The notes beneath the pieces are model-generated. The model was not told the DNA's origin. It saw only the letters and a list, made by a program, of their open reading frames with translations, and did no database searches. Positions 34,611-43,364 of a stretch of 64,000 nt of DNA are shown piece by piece. Source of the stretch: Mucilaginibacter flavidus (lineage in GTDB: Bacteria > Bacteroidota > Bacteroidia > Sphingobacteriales > Sphingobacteriaceae); the NCBI RefSeq assembly GCF_024055575.1, contig NZ_JAMXOE010000007.1, positions 62,001 to 126,000 on the forward strand, in the 5' to 3' direction. A program made the translations under genes and the position numbers. How positions within the stretch are numbered: the stretch's first letter is position 1; every line of letters begins with the position of its first letter.

Positions 34611-34950
34611 AAGTAATTCCATTAGATACCGGCTTACACAGTCGGACGTTGCTGCTTTGGTTAAAAACAGGCAGTTGGAAGATAGTGTGGATTTTGGCGT
34701 TAACAAGTTGCTTTATACACTGCAAATTGTTGATGACTACCAACTTTCGGCAACATTTAATAATAACACAATCACACTATTTATACCTGCAGGCATGCTA
34801 ACCGAGCTGGTGGAAACAGATAAAGTAGGATTTGAAAATATAAGGCACCTGCCGCATTTGCTGGTCGAAAAAGATTTTACATGCCTGGATAATGTTGCCG
34901 AAGATCAAAGCGATAATTACCCCAATCCTTCAGCGACAAAAATATTATGA
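34594..34950 (+). CDS. DUF7009 family small protein
   Basis: 118 residues, starting MKLRIKSNSIRYRLTQSDVA. The opening strand-helix and the later FNNNTITLFIPAGMLTEL and GFENIRHLPHLLVEKDFTCL match what I recall of DUF7009, a short Bacteroidota family found beside fdhD. No signal peptide or metal motif; a single Cys lies near the end. It overlaps fdhD by 17 nt and the oxidoreductase by 4 nt, so the three are translated together. This tight link suggests a cofactor-loading or stability role for the oxidoreductase (inference). Confidence 0.75.
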   Translation: MKLRIKSNSIRYRLTQSDVAALVKNRQLEDSVDFGVNKLLYTLQIVDDYQLSATFNNNTITLFIPAGMLTELVETDKVGFENIRHLPHLLVEKDFTCLDNVAEDQSDNYPNPSATKIL

Positions 34951-37271
34951 GCAGAAAGACAGATATACCGTCAGAACAAAATCCGGAAGAACTGCTGGAT
35001 TTAAAAGTTACTAAGCCAAAATCATGGGCGGCAGGTATACCCGCTGTTACTGAGGCATTAGCTGATGTGCTTAAAGAAGCCGGGCCGGTTAGGGGAATGG
35101 AGGCGCTGTTCCACATGAACAAAAAGGGCGGTTTTGATTGTTCCAGCTGTGCGTGGCCCGACCCGGACGACGATCGCTCGCCCATAGCCGAATATTGCGA
35201 AAATGGCGCCAAAGCCCTGGCCGAAGAAGCCACCACCAAAAAGCTAACCGGCGAGTTTTTTGCTCAAAATTCTGTCGCCGATCTTGCTAAACTGAACGAT
35301 TACGAAATCGGTAAAAAGGGGAGAATAGCCCAGCCGGTTTACCTGCCAAAAGGCGGCACGCATTATACACCAATCGGCTGGGACCTGGCCTTTAAAATAA
35401 TCGCTGACCATTTAAATGCACTTGCATCGCCAAATGAAGCAACTTTTTACACATCGGGGCGCACAAGTAACGAGGCGTCATTTACCTATCAGCTTTTTGT
35501 AAGGGAGTTTGGTACCAATAACATGCCCGATTGCTCAAATATGTGCCACGAGTCTACCGGGGTGGCTTTGGCCGAGTCAATTGGGATCGGCAAAGGAACA
35601 GTAACTTTGAACGATTTTTACGATACGGATGTAATTATCATTATGGGTCAAAATCCCGGTACCAACCACCCGCGTATGCTTACGGCACTGCAAAAAGCAA
35701 AAGATAACGGCTCGAAAATAATTGCCATTAACCCCTTATTCGAAGCTGGACTGATGGGTTTTAAAAACCCTCAAACTGTTAAAGGCCTGATGGGTATTAC
35801 CACTCAATTAGCCGATTTATACCTGCAGGTAAAAATAAACGGCGACATGGCGTTGTTAAAAGCGATCGAAAAATTGCTGTACGCAGCTGAATTGGAAAAA
35901 CCCGGGACGGTTTTCGATCATCAGCATATTAAAAACAATACGGTTGGCTATACCGAATTTTTGCGCCACCTGGATAAATATAAAGTTGAGGATTTGGCTA
36001 CTGCTGCTGGTGTGCCTGTAAGGCAGATACAGGAAGCAGCAGATATGCTTAAAAATAAAAGCCGGATAATTGTATGCTGGGCCATGGGCATTACACAGCA
36101 TACTAACGGAGTGGCTACCATCAAAGAAATTGTGAACCTGGCAATGCTGAAGGGCAGTATTGGCAAGCCTGGCGCCGGGCTTTGCCCTGTGCGCGGCCAC
36201 AGTAATGTGCAGGGAAACCGCACCATGCTGATTTATGATAAGCCTTTTGAAAAGCAATTGGATAAGCTGAAAGAAGTTTACGGGTTTGAGCCACCAAGGG
36301 AGCACGGCTACGATGTGGTGGAAACTATTAATGCTATGAACGAAGGCAAACTAAAGGTATTTTTTGCCATGGGCGGCAACTTTCTTTCGGCAACGCCGGA
36401 TACCGCGTACACAGCCGAAGGTTTGCGAAAAATGAAACTGACCGTTAACGTATCAACCAAGTTAAATCGCGGTCATTTGGTACATGGCGAAGAATCAATC
36501 ATACTGCCCACACTCGCGCGCAGTGATAAAGATGTGGTTGGCGGTGAAGTACAGTTTATTACCTGCGAAAACTCGATGGGGGTAATCCAAAGTTCAAAAG
36601 GCGTATTGAGCCCTATATCGGATAACCTGATGAGCGAGAATAAGATTGTTTGTGAACTGGCTAAGGTAACATTAGGGAGTAAGTCTGTTGTCAATTGGGA
36701 TAGGTTTGCCAAAAGCTACGATGCTGTAAGGGATGATATTGAAAAGGTTATACCCGGTTTCGACGATTATAACGAACGTGTGCGCAAGCCCGGTGGGTTT
36801 TATTTGCCTAACGCAGCCCGCGAGGGTAAGTTCGAAACCAAGGAGTTCGGCAATAAAGTGCCTTTCACCATTTCGGAATTGCCCGACCATAAACTGGCCG
36901 TTGATGAATATATAATGACCACCATCCGCAGCCACGACCAGTTTAATACTACCATTTACGGGCTCAACGACCGTTACCGGGGCATTCACAATGAACGCCG
37001 GATAATATTCATGAACCGCAACGATATTCAAAAGGCGGGCTTTAAGGAAGGGGAGAAAGTAGATTTGTTTAACTATCACGGTGACAAGGAAAGGGTAGCA
37101 CGCTTATTTGTAATCATACCTTACAATATCCCCGAGGGCAATACGGCCACATATTACCCCGAAACAAATGTTTTGGTGCCTATTGATAGCGTCGCCGAAA
37201 AAAGCAATACACCAACATCAAAACTGGTTATTATAAAGATAAAAAAACACGTGCCGCAAAACTTAAATTAA
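34947..37271 (+). CDS. FdhF/YdeP family molybdopterin-dependent oxidoreductase
   Basis: 774 residues, close to E. coli YdeP. The N-terminal FDCSSCAWPDPDDDRSP (about 59-75) is the YdeP signature with its cysteine pair. Moco-binding stretches are TSGRTSNEASFTYQL, NMCHESTGVAL, IIMGQNPGTNHPRML and GHSNVQGNRTM, and the C-terminal MGD-binding domain has TIRSHDQFNTTIYGLNDRYR. YdeP-like proteins belong to the formate dehydrogenase/DMSO-reductase group; a formate activity is not proven, and YdeP is linked to acid resistance in E. coli. No transmembrane or Tat signal, so cytoplasmic. It ends the fdhD-DUF7009-ydeP operon and is the only large Mo enzyme in the island. Confidence 0.92.
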   Translation: MSRKTDIPSEQNPEELLDLKVTKPKSWAAGIPAVTEALADVLKEAGPVRGMEALFHMNKKGGFDCSSCAWPDPDDDRSPIAEYCENGAKALAEEATTKKLTGEFFAQNSVADLAKLNDYEIGKKGRIAQPVYLPKGGTHYTPIGWDLAFKIIADHLNALASPNEATFYTSGRTSNEASFTYQLFVREFGTNNMPDCSNMCHESTGVALAESIGIGKGTVTLNDFYDTDVIIIMGQNPGTNHPRMLTALQKAKDNGSKIIAINPLFEAGLMGFKNPQTVKGLMGITTQLADLYLQVKINGDMALLKAIEKLLYAAELEKPGTVFDHQHIKNNTVGYTEFLRHLDKYKVEDLATAAGVPVRQIQEAADMLKNKSRIIVCWAMGITQHTNGVATIKEIVNLAMLKGSIGKPGAGLCPVRGHSNVQGNRTMLIYDKPFEKQLDKLKEVYGFEPPREHGYDVVETINAMNEGKLKVFFAMGGNFLSATPDTAYTAEGLRKMKLTVNVSTKLNRGHLVHGEESIILPTLARSDKDVVGGEVQFITCENSMGVIQSSKGVLSPISDNLMSENKIVCELAKVTLGSKSVVNWDRFAKSYDAVRDDIEKVIPGFDDYNERVRKPGGFYLPNAAREGKFETKEFGNKVPFTISELPDHKLAVDEYIMTTIRSHDQFNTTIYGLNDRYRGIHNERRIIFMNRNDIQKAGFKEGEKVDLFNYHGDKERVARLFVIIPYNIPEGNTATYYPETNVLVPIDSVAEKSNTPTSKLVIIKIKKHVPQNLN

Positions 37272-37303
37272 CAACGGGCGTTGTCAACACACATCTATAT
37301 TAT

Positions 37304-37858
37304 ATGAAAAACTTTTTTTTAGCGCTGGCAGTAATTATTACTATCAGCAGTTGTTCCGGGGCCAATGCCCAACAAGCAGGAAATGTAAAAATTATTTTTG
37401 TTCGCCACGGCGAAAAAGAAGCTACCGGCGATAATTTAAATTGCCAGGGCTTAAACCGTGCCATGGAACTGCCAAAGGTTTTAGTAGGCAAATTCGGTAC
37501 GCCGGCAAAGGTTTTTGTACCTGCTGTTAACTCAAAAAAATCAACGGGACATGCCAGGATGTTTCAAACCGCAAGCCCGCTGGCCATAAAGTATGGCCTG
37601 AAAATAAATAGTCAATTTGATGTGGAAGATTACCCCGGTCTTGCAGCTGGCCTCGAGTCTCAATCAGGCACTGTAGTGGTTATATGGGAGCACAAAGCTA
37701 TGGACAATATTTTAAAGGCCCTGGGCGTAAAAATGCACGGCACCAAATGGGGCAATGATGATTTCGACAGCATTTGGATTGTAACCATAAAAAACGGAAA
37801 AGCTGATTTAACGATGGATAAAGAAGGGCTGCATCCGGCGGGTGGGTGTGCGTTTTGA
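37304..37858 (+). CDS. Exported histidine phosphatase family protein
   Basis: 184 residues. The N-terminal signal ITISSCSGANAQ could be a lipobox at Cys (ISSC) or a normal cut after ANA; either way it is exported. The histidine-phosphatase motif FVRHGEKE (about 31-38) holds the nucleophilic His. The second catalytic His lies in VIWEHKAMD. The C-terminal half is short compared with phosphoglycerate mutases, which fits the SixA-like small branch. Substrate unknown. It follows the oxidoreductase by 32 nt and may be cotranscribed. A strong hairpin comes directly after the stop. Confidence 0.82.
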   Translation: MKNFFLALAVIITISSCSGANAQQAGNVKIIFVRHGEKEATGDNLNCQGLNRAMELPKVLVGKFGTPAKVFVPAVNSKKSTGHARMFQTASPLAIKYGLKINSQFDVEDYPGLAAGLESQSGTVVVIWEHKAMDNILKALGVKMHGTKWGNDDFDSIWIVTIKNGKADLTMDKEGLHPAGGCAF

Positions 37859-37863
37859 TGTTC

Positions 37864-37904
37864 CCGTGGATATGCGCAGGGCAATACCCCGCGCATATCC
37901 GCGG
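37864..37904. repeat. Strong 14-bp-stem hairpin after the histidine phosphatase gene
   Basis: CCGTGGATATGCGC (37864-37877) pairs with GCGCATATCCGCGG (37891-37904) with one G-T wobble. The loop itself can form GGG/CCC pairs. No T run follows, so it is either a poor terminator or a palindromic repeat. Confidence 0.65.
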
Positions 37905-37979
37905 AAAATAATGTAACAAACCAATTACCTGCCAACTGCCTACTCACAACTGCCAACTTTCCTCACCCCATCATACACA

Positions 37980-38001
37980 TTTAAAGAAAATTTTCTTTAA
38001 A
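37980..38001. promoter_or_regulatory. 22-bp perfect AT-rich palindrome at the start of the sugar cluster
   Basis: TTTAAAGAAAATTTTCTTTAAA is a perfect palindrome ending 7 nt before the ATG of the FAH-family gene. It could be a repressor operator or, as RNA, a hairpin that hides the start region. Confidence 0.6.
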
Positions 38002-38008
38002 CTTGGTC

Positions 38009-38872
38009 ATGAAATTGTACAACACAATTAAGGGCATACTGCTTGAACATGACGAAGGTGCGTTTATAATCGATGAACCGTGGGACACCCTGGTAAACAG
38101 AGATAAACTCGAAAAGTATCTGTCAACCAAAACAAAAAACGCGAAACAATTATCCGCTGCTGAAAAAGCACAATGGCTAACCAATGAAGCAATTTTGCCG
38201 CCAATAAGCCGGCAGGAGGTTTGGGCAGCGGGAGTCACGTATTTAAAAAGTCGTGATGCACGTATGGAAGAGTCGCAGGGTTCGGGTGCGGCAAGTTTGT
38301 ACGATATGGTTTACGATGCACAGCGGCCGGAGCTCTTTTTTAAAGCAGCAGCCTCGCGTGTGGCCGGACATGGACAACAGGTTTATATCCGAAAAGATTC
38401 TGCCTGGAACGTACCTGAGCCGGAGCTTACTTTGTTCATTAATTCAAAAGGCAACATACAAGGATATGCTGTTGGTAACGATATGAGCAGCAGGAGCATT
38501 GAGGGTGAAAATGCGCTTTACCTGCCCCAGGCAAAAATCTATGAAAAAAGTGCAGCAATCGGCCCATGCCTGTTTGTGAGTTCAGAACATATCGGTGGCG
38601 AAACCGCTATCAAGCTTAATATCAAGCGTAATGGTGATGTAATTTATAACGATGAAACTACTGTATCACGCATAAAACGAACGTTTGACGAACTGGTGGG
38701 CTATTTATATGCGGAGTGCGATTTTGCCTACGGATGCTACCTTATGACCGGTACCTGCCTGGTGCCGCCCGGTGAATTTACGTTGCAGGTTGAAGATGAG
38801 GTGGAAATTTCGATCGATAAAATTGGTACACTTGTAAATACTATCGCCCTTAATCCCAAACATAAATCCTGA
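38009..38872 (+). CDS. Fumarylacetoacetate hydrolase (FAH) family protein, sugar-acid catabolism type
   Basis: 287 residues from MKLYNTIKGILLEHDEGAFI; a TTG two codons earlier is not preferred. The FAH core (about 70-285) has VWAAGVTYLKSRDARMEES, RPELFFKAAASRV, VPEPELTLFIN (metal ligands Glu and Glu), GNDMSSRSIEGENALYLPQA and the closing CLVPPGEFTLQVED. It resembles, from memory, 2-keto-3-deoxy-D-arabinonate dehydratase and 2,4-diketo-3-deoxy-L-fuconate hydrolase, both FAH enzymes acting on 2-keto-3-deoxy sugar acids. Next to a FucP-like carrier, a sugar SDR and a lactonase, it should be a late step of that route. Which of the two reactions it performs is open. Confidence 0.82.
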   Translation: MKLYNTIKGILLEHDEGAFIIDEPWDTLVNRDKLEKYLSTKTKNAKQLSAAEKAQWLTNEAILPPISRQEVWAAGVTYLKSRDARMEESQGSGAASLYDMVYDAQRPELFFKAAASRVAGHGQQVYIRKDSAWNVPEPELTLFINSKGNIQGYAVGNDMSSRSIEGENALYLPQAKIYEKSAAIGPCLFVSSEHIGGETAIKLNIKRNGDVIYNDETTVSRIKRTFDELVGYLYAECDFAYGCYLMTGTCLVPPGEFTLQVEDEVEISIDKIGTLVNTIALNPKHKS

Positions 38873-38879
38873 ATTTAAT

Positions 38880-40112
38880 ATGAGCGTTGTAAAGTATTCA
38901 TCCATTATGCTGGCTGCGTTGTGCTTAACTGCCTGTCAGCAAAATAAAGCCCCGGAACAAAAACAGGCTGAAAGCCCTTATGCGAAAGGAACATTTGGCT
39001 ATGATCTGGACTTTTTAAAGAAAAAGGACAGCGTCATCGTTTTAAACAGTAAAGACGGGAGCGGGCAAATCATCGTTTCGCCAAAATACCAGGGCAAGGT
39101 ATTCACCTCAACTGCCGACGGCGCCAATGGTAAAAGCTTTGGATGGATAAACTATAAAACGTTCGACCAGCCAAAACTTGATGAGCACATGAATGCCTAC
39201 GGAGGTGAGGACAGATTATGGCTTGGCCCGGAAGGTGGTAAGTTTTCATTGTTTTTTAAACCTGGCACCAAAATGGAGTTTGCTAACTGGCACACCCCGG
39301 CAGCTGTTGATAACGAGAGCTGGAAGCTGGTATCGCATACCGATAAAAAAGCTTCGCTCAGCAAATCGGCATCGCTGCTTAATTACGCGGGCACCACGCT
39401 TAGCCTTTTAATAAACCGCGATATTGAGATGCTGGAGGCAGCAGATGTAAAGAAAACGCTGGGTATCGATGTAGATAGTAAGGTAAAATCGGTGGCCTTT
39501 CATACCACTACGACGCTGACAAATACGGGTGATAAAGCCTGGGACAAACAAACCGGTGCGCCTTGCATCTGGAATTTGGATATGTTTTCGCCGTCATCAA
39601 AAACAATTACGGTGGTGCCTTATAATGATGGCCCGGGAAAAATTGCCACAACCGACTATTTTGGCGAGATACCCAAAGAAAGGATTAAAATGAACAACGG
39701 CATCTTGTTATTTAAAGCTGATGGAAAGTCGCGAGGTAAACTTGGAATGCAGGCCGCCAGGGCTAAAACCATGGCGGGTAATTACGATGGTGAGAATAAT
39801 GTGCTGACCATAGTGGTATTTGACACCGACCCGAAAGCAACCTACCTTAACCAGGAATGGCGCACAGATCGTGACCCATTTGTAGGCGATGCCGTTAATG
39901 CCTACAACGATGGCCCGCTGACCGATAAAACGCAGATGGGGCCGTTCTTTGAGTTGGAAAGCGTATCGTCGGCAGCATTTTTAAAGCCAAATGAAAAGTT
40001 ATCACACAATCACAGCGTGTTTCATTTTACAGGGGATAAGGAAGAATTAAATACAATCGCCTTAAAAACTTTAGGAATTTCGCTGCAGGATATACAAGCT
40101 GCGTTTAAATAA
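38880..40112 (+). CDS. DUF6786 family lipoprotein
   Basis: 410 residues. The lipobox is LTAC with Cys about 19 (LAALCLTACQQNK), so it is a lipoprotein. The body fits DUF6786, a Bacteroidota family whose beta-sandwich pattern recalls galactose-mutarotase-like domains: FGWINYKTFDQ, GGEDRLWLGPEGGKFSLFF, and HNHSVFHFTGD near the end. Function unknown. It starts 7 nt after the FAH gene and precedes the sugar transporter, so it probably handles the same sugar at the cell surface, for example by anomer conversion (inference). Confidence 0.8.
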   Translation: MSVVKYSSIMLAALCLTACQQNKAPEQKQAESPYAKGTFGYDLDFLKKKDSVIVLNSKDGSGQIIVSPKYQGKVFTSTADGANGKSFGWINYKTFDQPKLDEHMNAYGGEDRLWLGPEGGKFSLFFKPGTKMEFANWHTPAAVDNESWKLVSHTDKKASLSKSASLLNYAGTTLSLLINRDIEMLEAADVKKTLGIDVDSKVKSVAFHTTTTLTNTGDKAWDKQTGAPCIWNLDMFSPSSKTITVVPYNDGPGKIATTDYFGEIPKERIKMNNGILLFKADGKSRGKLGMQAARAKTMAGNYDGENNVLTIVVFDTDPKATYLNQEWRTDRDPFVGDAVNAYNDGPLTDKTQMGPFFELESVSSAAFLKPNEKLSHNHSVFHFTGDKEELNTIALKTLGISLQDIQAAFK

Positions 40113-40181
40113 TTATATTCAGCCTTTTGAAGCTGAACGCTCTTTACAGAACCAATTATTAACCGATTTTAAACCTATTTC

Positions 40182-41441
40182 ATGTCAAAAGACCAAAAGT
40201 TTATTGCACTGGCTTTAGTTACGTCCCTGTTTTTTATTTGGGGATTTGCACTGAACCTTAATCCAATATTAATTGCGCACTTAAAAAAAGCCTGCCAGCT
40301 AACCGATTTTCAATCGTCGTTTGTTGATTCCGCGTCTTATTTCGCGTACTTCCTTTTGCCAATACCGGCCGCAATGTTTATGTATAAATATGGTTATAAG
40401 GGTGGGATATTGCTTGGTCTGGTGCTTTTTGCCACAGGGGCCATCTTATTCTTTCCGGCTGCTGCAGTCAGAAGTTACCCCTTCTTTCTATTTTCGTTAT
40501 TCATTATTTTCAGCGGGGCTGCTTTTTTAGAGACCGCTGCAAATCCCTATATAACTGTGTTGGGTGACCCGGCTACGGCCACGTGGAGAATAAACTTCGC
40601 ACAATCATTTAACGGTCTTGCTGCCGTCCTTGGCCCGTTGGCTGGGGGAGTCTTCATTTTATCAGGTAAAACTTTAACCAAGGCTGAGGAGGCGGCGATG
40701 ACGTCGGGCCAATTGAATGTTTACCTTAACAAGGAGGCATCCTCTGTTCAAATTCCTTATCTAATAATCGGGTTGGTTGTTTTGGTGGTTGCGTTCTTAA
40801 TTTTTAAGACATCGATGCCAGAAATTGTAGAGGAGGAGGAAAAGGGTTCGTTGTTAAAAAAAATAGGCGCTTTGTTGAGGATAAGCAACTTACGGAAAGG
40901 TATCATTGCCCAATTTTTTTATGTGGGCGCACAGGCGGGGCTATTAGGCTTTTTCATCAGGTACAGCGAACGAATTGCGGGCCTGGATGAGAAACCCGCT
41001 TCGTTTTATTTAACTGCCGCTACGTTTTGCTTTATGCTGGGGCGGTTTAGCGGCTCATACCTTATGAAATTTATAAACCCGGTAAAATTGCTGGCATTTT
41101 ATTGCGTGATAAACGTATTGCTGCTTGTAACAATTTTTTTCCTTCACGGTAAGTTCACGGTTTTTGCTTTGATGGGCGTTACATTCTTTATGTCGATCAT
41201 GTTCCCAACGGTGTTCTCCCTGAGCATCAGGGGGCTTGGTTCACGAACAAAGCTGGGGTCGTCATTGGTAATAATGGGAATAGTAGGAGGGGCCACAATC
41301 CCGCCGATAATGGGTTTGATATCTGACTTGAGCAACATCAGATTTGCATACCTGGTGCCAATTGTAAGTTTCGTTTATATATTTTATTTTGCCCGGCGGA
41401 ATTTGAATGTGAAAAATGTAGAAATGGTTGCGGGGCATTAA
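40182..41441 (+). CDS. FucP-like MFS sugar:H+ symporter
   Basis: 419 residues with twelve predicted transmembrane helices. Family marks are LVTSLFFIWGFALNLNPILI, the helix-1 motif of FucP/GluP-type carriers with its conserved N, SASYFAYFLLPIPAAM with the fucose-permease pattern, and LETAANPYITVLGD with the conserved ETxANP. FucP carries L-fucose and also D-arabinose and L-galactose. The neighbouring dehydrogenase and lactonase fit any of these. It is 69 nt downstream of the DUF6786 gene and is followed by a 125-bp nested repeat that separates it from the rest of the cluster. Confidence 0.9.
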   Translation: MSKDQKFIALALVTSLFFIWGFALNLNPILIAHLKKACQLTDFQSSFVDSASYFAYFLLPIPAAMFMYKYGYKGGILLGLVLFATGAILFFPAAAVRSYPFFLFSLFIIFSGAAFLETAANPYITVLGDPATATWRINFAQSFNGLAAVLGPLAGGVFILSGKTLTKAEEAAMTSGQLNVYLNKEASSVQIPYLIIGLVVLVVAFLIFKTSMPEIVEEEEKGSLLKKIGALLRISNLRKGIIAQFFYVGAQAGLLGFFIRYSERIAGLDEKPASFYLTAATFCFMLGRFSGSYLMKFINPVKLLAFYCVINVLLLVTIFFLHGKFTVFALMGVTFFMSIMFPTVFSLSIRGLGSRTKLGSSLVIMGIVGGATIPPIMGLISDLSNIRFAYLVPIVSFVYIFYFARRNLNVKNVEMVAGH

Positions 41442-41466
41442 ATTTTTTGGTTGACGTTTTTACAAT

Positions 41467-41591
41467 GCGCCGTAGGTGCAAAATGTCGGTAGAAAACCAA
41501 TTTTAAATGGTTTGGCGTGCCGTTAGGTACGCAACGTCGGCGAGGTTCCGTACCTACGGCACGGATTGGGTGACATTTTCTTTCTACCGAC
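41467..41591. repeat. Nested inverted repeat between transporter and SDR genes
   Basis: Inner arms 41517-41531 (GTGCCGTTAGGTACG) and 41549-41562 (CGTACCTACGGCAC) pair with one bulge. Outer arms GTCGGTAGAAA (41485-41495) and TTTCTACCGAC (41581-41591) are perfect. The left end GCGCCGTAGGTGC echoes the inner arm. It is followed by GACCCCGATGGGGTC, a further small hairpin. Confidence 0.8.
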
Positions 41592-41671
41592 CTTTGACCC
41601 CGATGGGGTCAGGTAGCTGCACACGAGCACCGGAAGGTAAAAGAAATAAATTACATTTCTAATTTAACATT

Positions 41672-42460
41672 ATGGATTTAGGACTAAAAAATAAGGTAAT
41701 AGTAGTAACGGGCGGTGCAAAAGGCATTGGTGCAGGCATAGTAAAAGTATTGGCTGCCGAAGGCGCCATACCCGTTATAGTAGGCAGAAGTGAAGTGGAT
41801 AATTTGATAACTGTAAAAGAGGTTGAAGCAGCGGGCAGACAAGTCCATCATGTAGTGGCCGAGCTTACCGATCCGGCTGCCTGCGAAAACGCAATAAATA
41901 AAGTTCTGCAACAATTTGGCCGTATCGAAGGTCTTGTTAACAATGCAGGGGTAAATGACGGTGTTGGGCTTGAGCATGGAAATTACGAAAAGTTTATGGC
42001 ATCGCTGCATAAAAACGTGGTTCATTACTATTTGATGGCTCATTTTGCTTTACCTGCCTTGAAAAAATCGAAAGGGGCCATATTGAATATAACTTCAAAG
42101 ACTGCTGCCACAGGGCAGGGAAATACATCTGGGTATGCTGCCGCAAATGGCGGACGCAACGCCCTGACACGTGAGTGGGCGGTTGAATTGCTTAAATATG
42201 GCATCAGGGTAAATGCTATTGTAGTTGCCGAATGCTGGACACCGTTATATGAAAACTGGATAAACACTTTGCCCGACCCAATAGCAAAACGCAAGGATAT
42301 TGAATCCAAAATCCCGTTGGAAAATAGGATGACCACTGCCGAAGAAATAGCCAATACAACCGCATTTTTATTATCAGAACGATCGAGCCATACCACCGGT
42401 CAGTTGATTTATGTGGATGGCGGGTATGTGCATTTAGACAGGGCGCTGGCTAATGCGTAA
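41672..42460 (+). CDS. Short-chain dehydrogenase, L-fucose/D-arabinose dehydrogenase-like
   Basis: 262 residues. The NAD(P)-binding loop VTGGAKGIGAG is at 12-22, NNAG at 90-93 and Ser142 in NITSKT. The catalytic Tyr155 stands in YAAANGG, where the usual YxxxK lysine is Asn159. The C-terminal IYVDGGYVHLDR is normal. The overall sequence resembles bacterial L-fucose dehydrogenases, which oxidise L-fucose or D-arabinose to the lactone, and the next gene is a lactonase of the matching class. The Lys to Asn change could be lineage-wide or could reduce activity. It is upstream of the lactonase by 73 nt. Confidence 0.8.
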   Translation: MDLGLKNKVIVVTGGAKGIGAGIVKVLAAEGAIPVIVGRSEVDNLITVKEVEAAGRQVHHVVAELTDPAACENAINKVLQQFGRIEGLVNNAGVNDGVGLEHGNYEKFMASLHKNVVHYYLMAHFALPALKKSKGAILNITSKTAATGQGNTSGYAAANGGRNALTREWAVELLKYGIRVNAIVVAECWTPLYENWINTLPDPIAKRKDIESKIPLENRMTTAEEIANTTAFLLSERSSHTTGQLIYVDGGYVHLDRALANA

Positions 42461-42533
42461 CGATAAATAATATAAATAGCGATGGGCTTTAAGTCAATCG
42501 CTATAATGAATAACCGTAAACTGATTTATACCA

Positions 42534-43364
42534 TTGAGAATAGACTCCCATCAACATTTTTGGAAATTTGACCCGGTAAGAGATGCATGGATTAACGAAC
42601 CTATGGCCGCTATACAGCGCGATTTCTATCCGGAAGACCTTAGCCCAATCTTAAAAACACACAGTATAGACGGTTGTGTAGCTGTACAGGCCGACCAATC
42701 GGAAACCGAAACTAATTTTTTGCTCGGTCTTGCCGAAAATAACGATTTTATAAAAGGCGTAGTAGGCTGGGTTGATTTTATGGACCCGCATGTGCGTGAA
42801 CGAATCGCACATTACAGTGAAAATAAAAAGCTGAAAGGGATGCGCCATGTATTGCAGGGTGAGCCTGACAGGGCCTACATGCTTAATCCGCAATTTATGA
42901 AAGGCATCGCCGCCCTTAAAAATTACGATTTGGCTTATGATATCCTCATCTTCCCCGACCAGTTGGGCTACACCAACCAGTTTGTAAAAAATATCTCCGG
43001 CGTCCGTTTTGTTATCGACCACATTGCAAAGCCTGATATTAAAAACCAAAATATCGAAAAATGGGCCAACAACATGAAAATTATCGCACAGCATGAAAAT
43101 GCCTCGTGCAAAATATCGGGTATGGTGACCGAGGCCGACTGGCAAAACTGGCAGCAAAGTGATTTTGAGCCGTACCTTGATGTGATATTTGAGGCATTTG
43201 GCGCTAACCGTGTAATGTTTGGCTCTGATTGGCCGGTTTGTAATGTGGCGGGCGGGTATGATAAAATGATATCGATAGTCGAAAGCTATGTTTCCAAACT
43301 ATCAGACAGTGAGCAGGCCCGTTTTTGGGGACTTAACGCAATTGAATTTTATAAACTTAATTAA
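42534..43364 (+). CDS. Amidohydrolase family 2 sugar lactonase (L-fuconolactonase-like)
   Basis: 276 residues from a TTG start; a stop lies four codons upstream in frame and no ATG is available. The metal motif is IDSHQHFW (HxH at 5-7), the barrel histidine is in FVIDHIAKPD and the final Asp is in MFGSDWPVCN, all as in COG3618 lactonases for L-fuconolactone, L-rhamnonolactone and related compounds. It would open the lactone made by the upstream SDR. The substrate follows from context only. It overlaps the next gene by 1 nt. Confidence 0.85.
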   Translation: MRIDSHQHFWKFDPVRDAWINEPMAAIQRDFYPEDLSPILKTHSIDGCVAVQADQSETETNFLLGLAENNDFIKGVVGWVDFMDPHVRERIAHYSENKKLKGMRHVLQGEPDRAYMLNPQFMKGIAALKNYDLAYDILIFPDQLGYTNQFVKNISGVRFVIDHIAKPDIKNQNIEKWANNMKIIAQHENASCKISGMVTEADWQNWQQSDFEPYLDVIFEAFGANRVMFGSDWPVCNVAGGYDKMISIVESYVSKLSDSEQARFWGLNAIEFYKLN

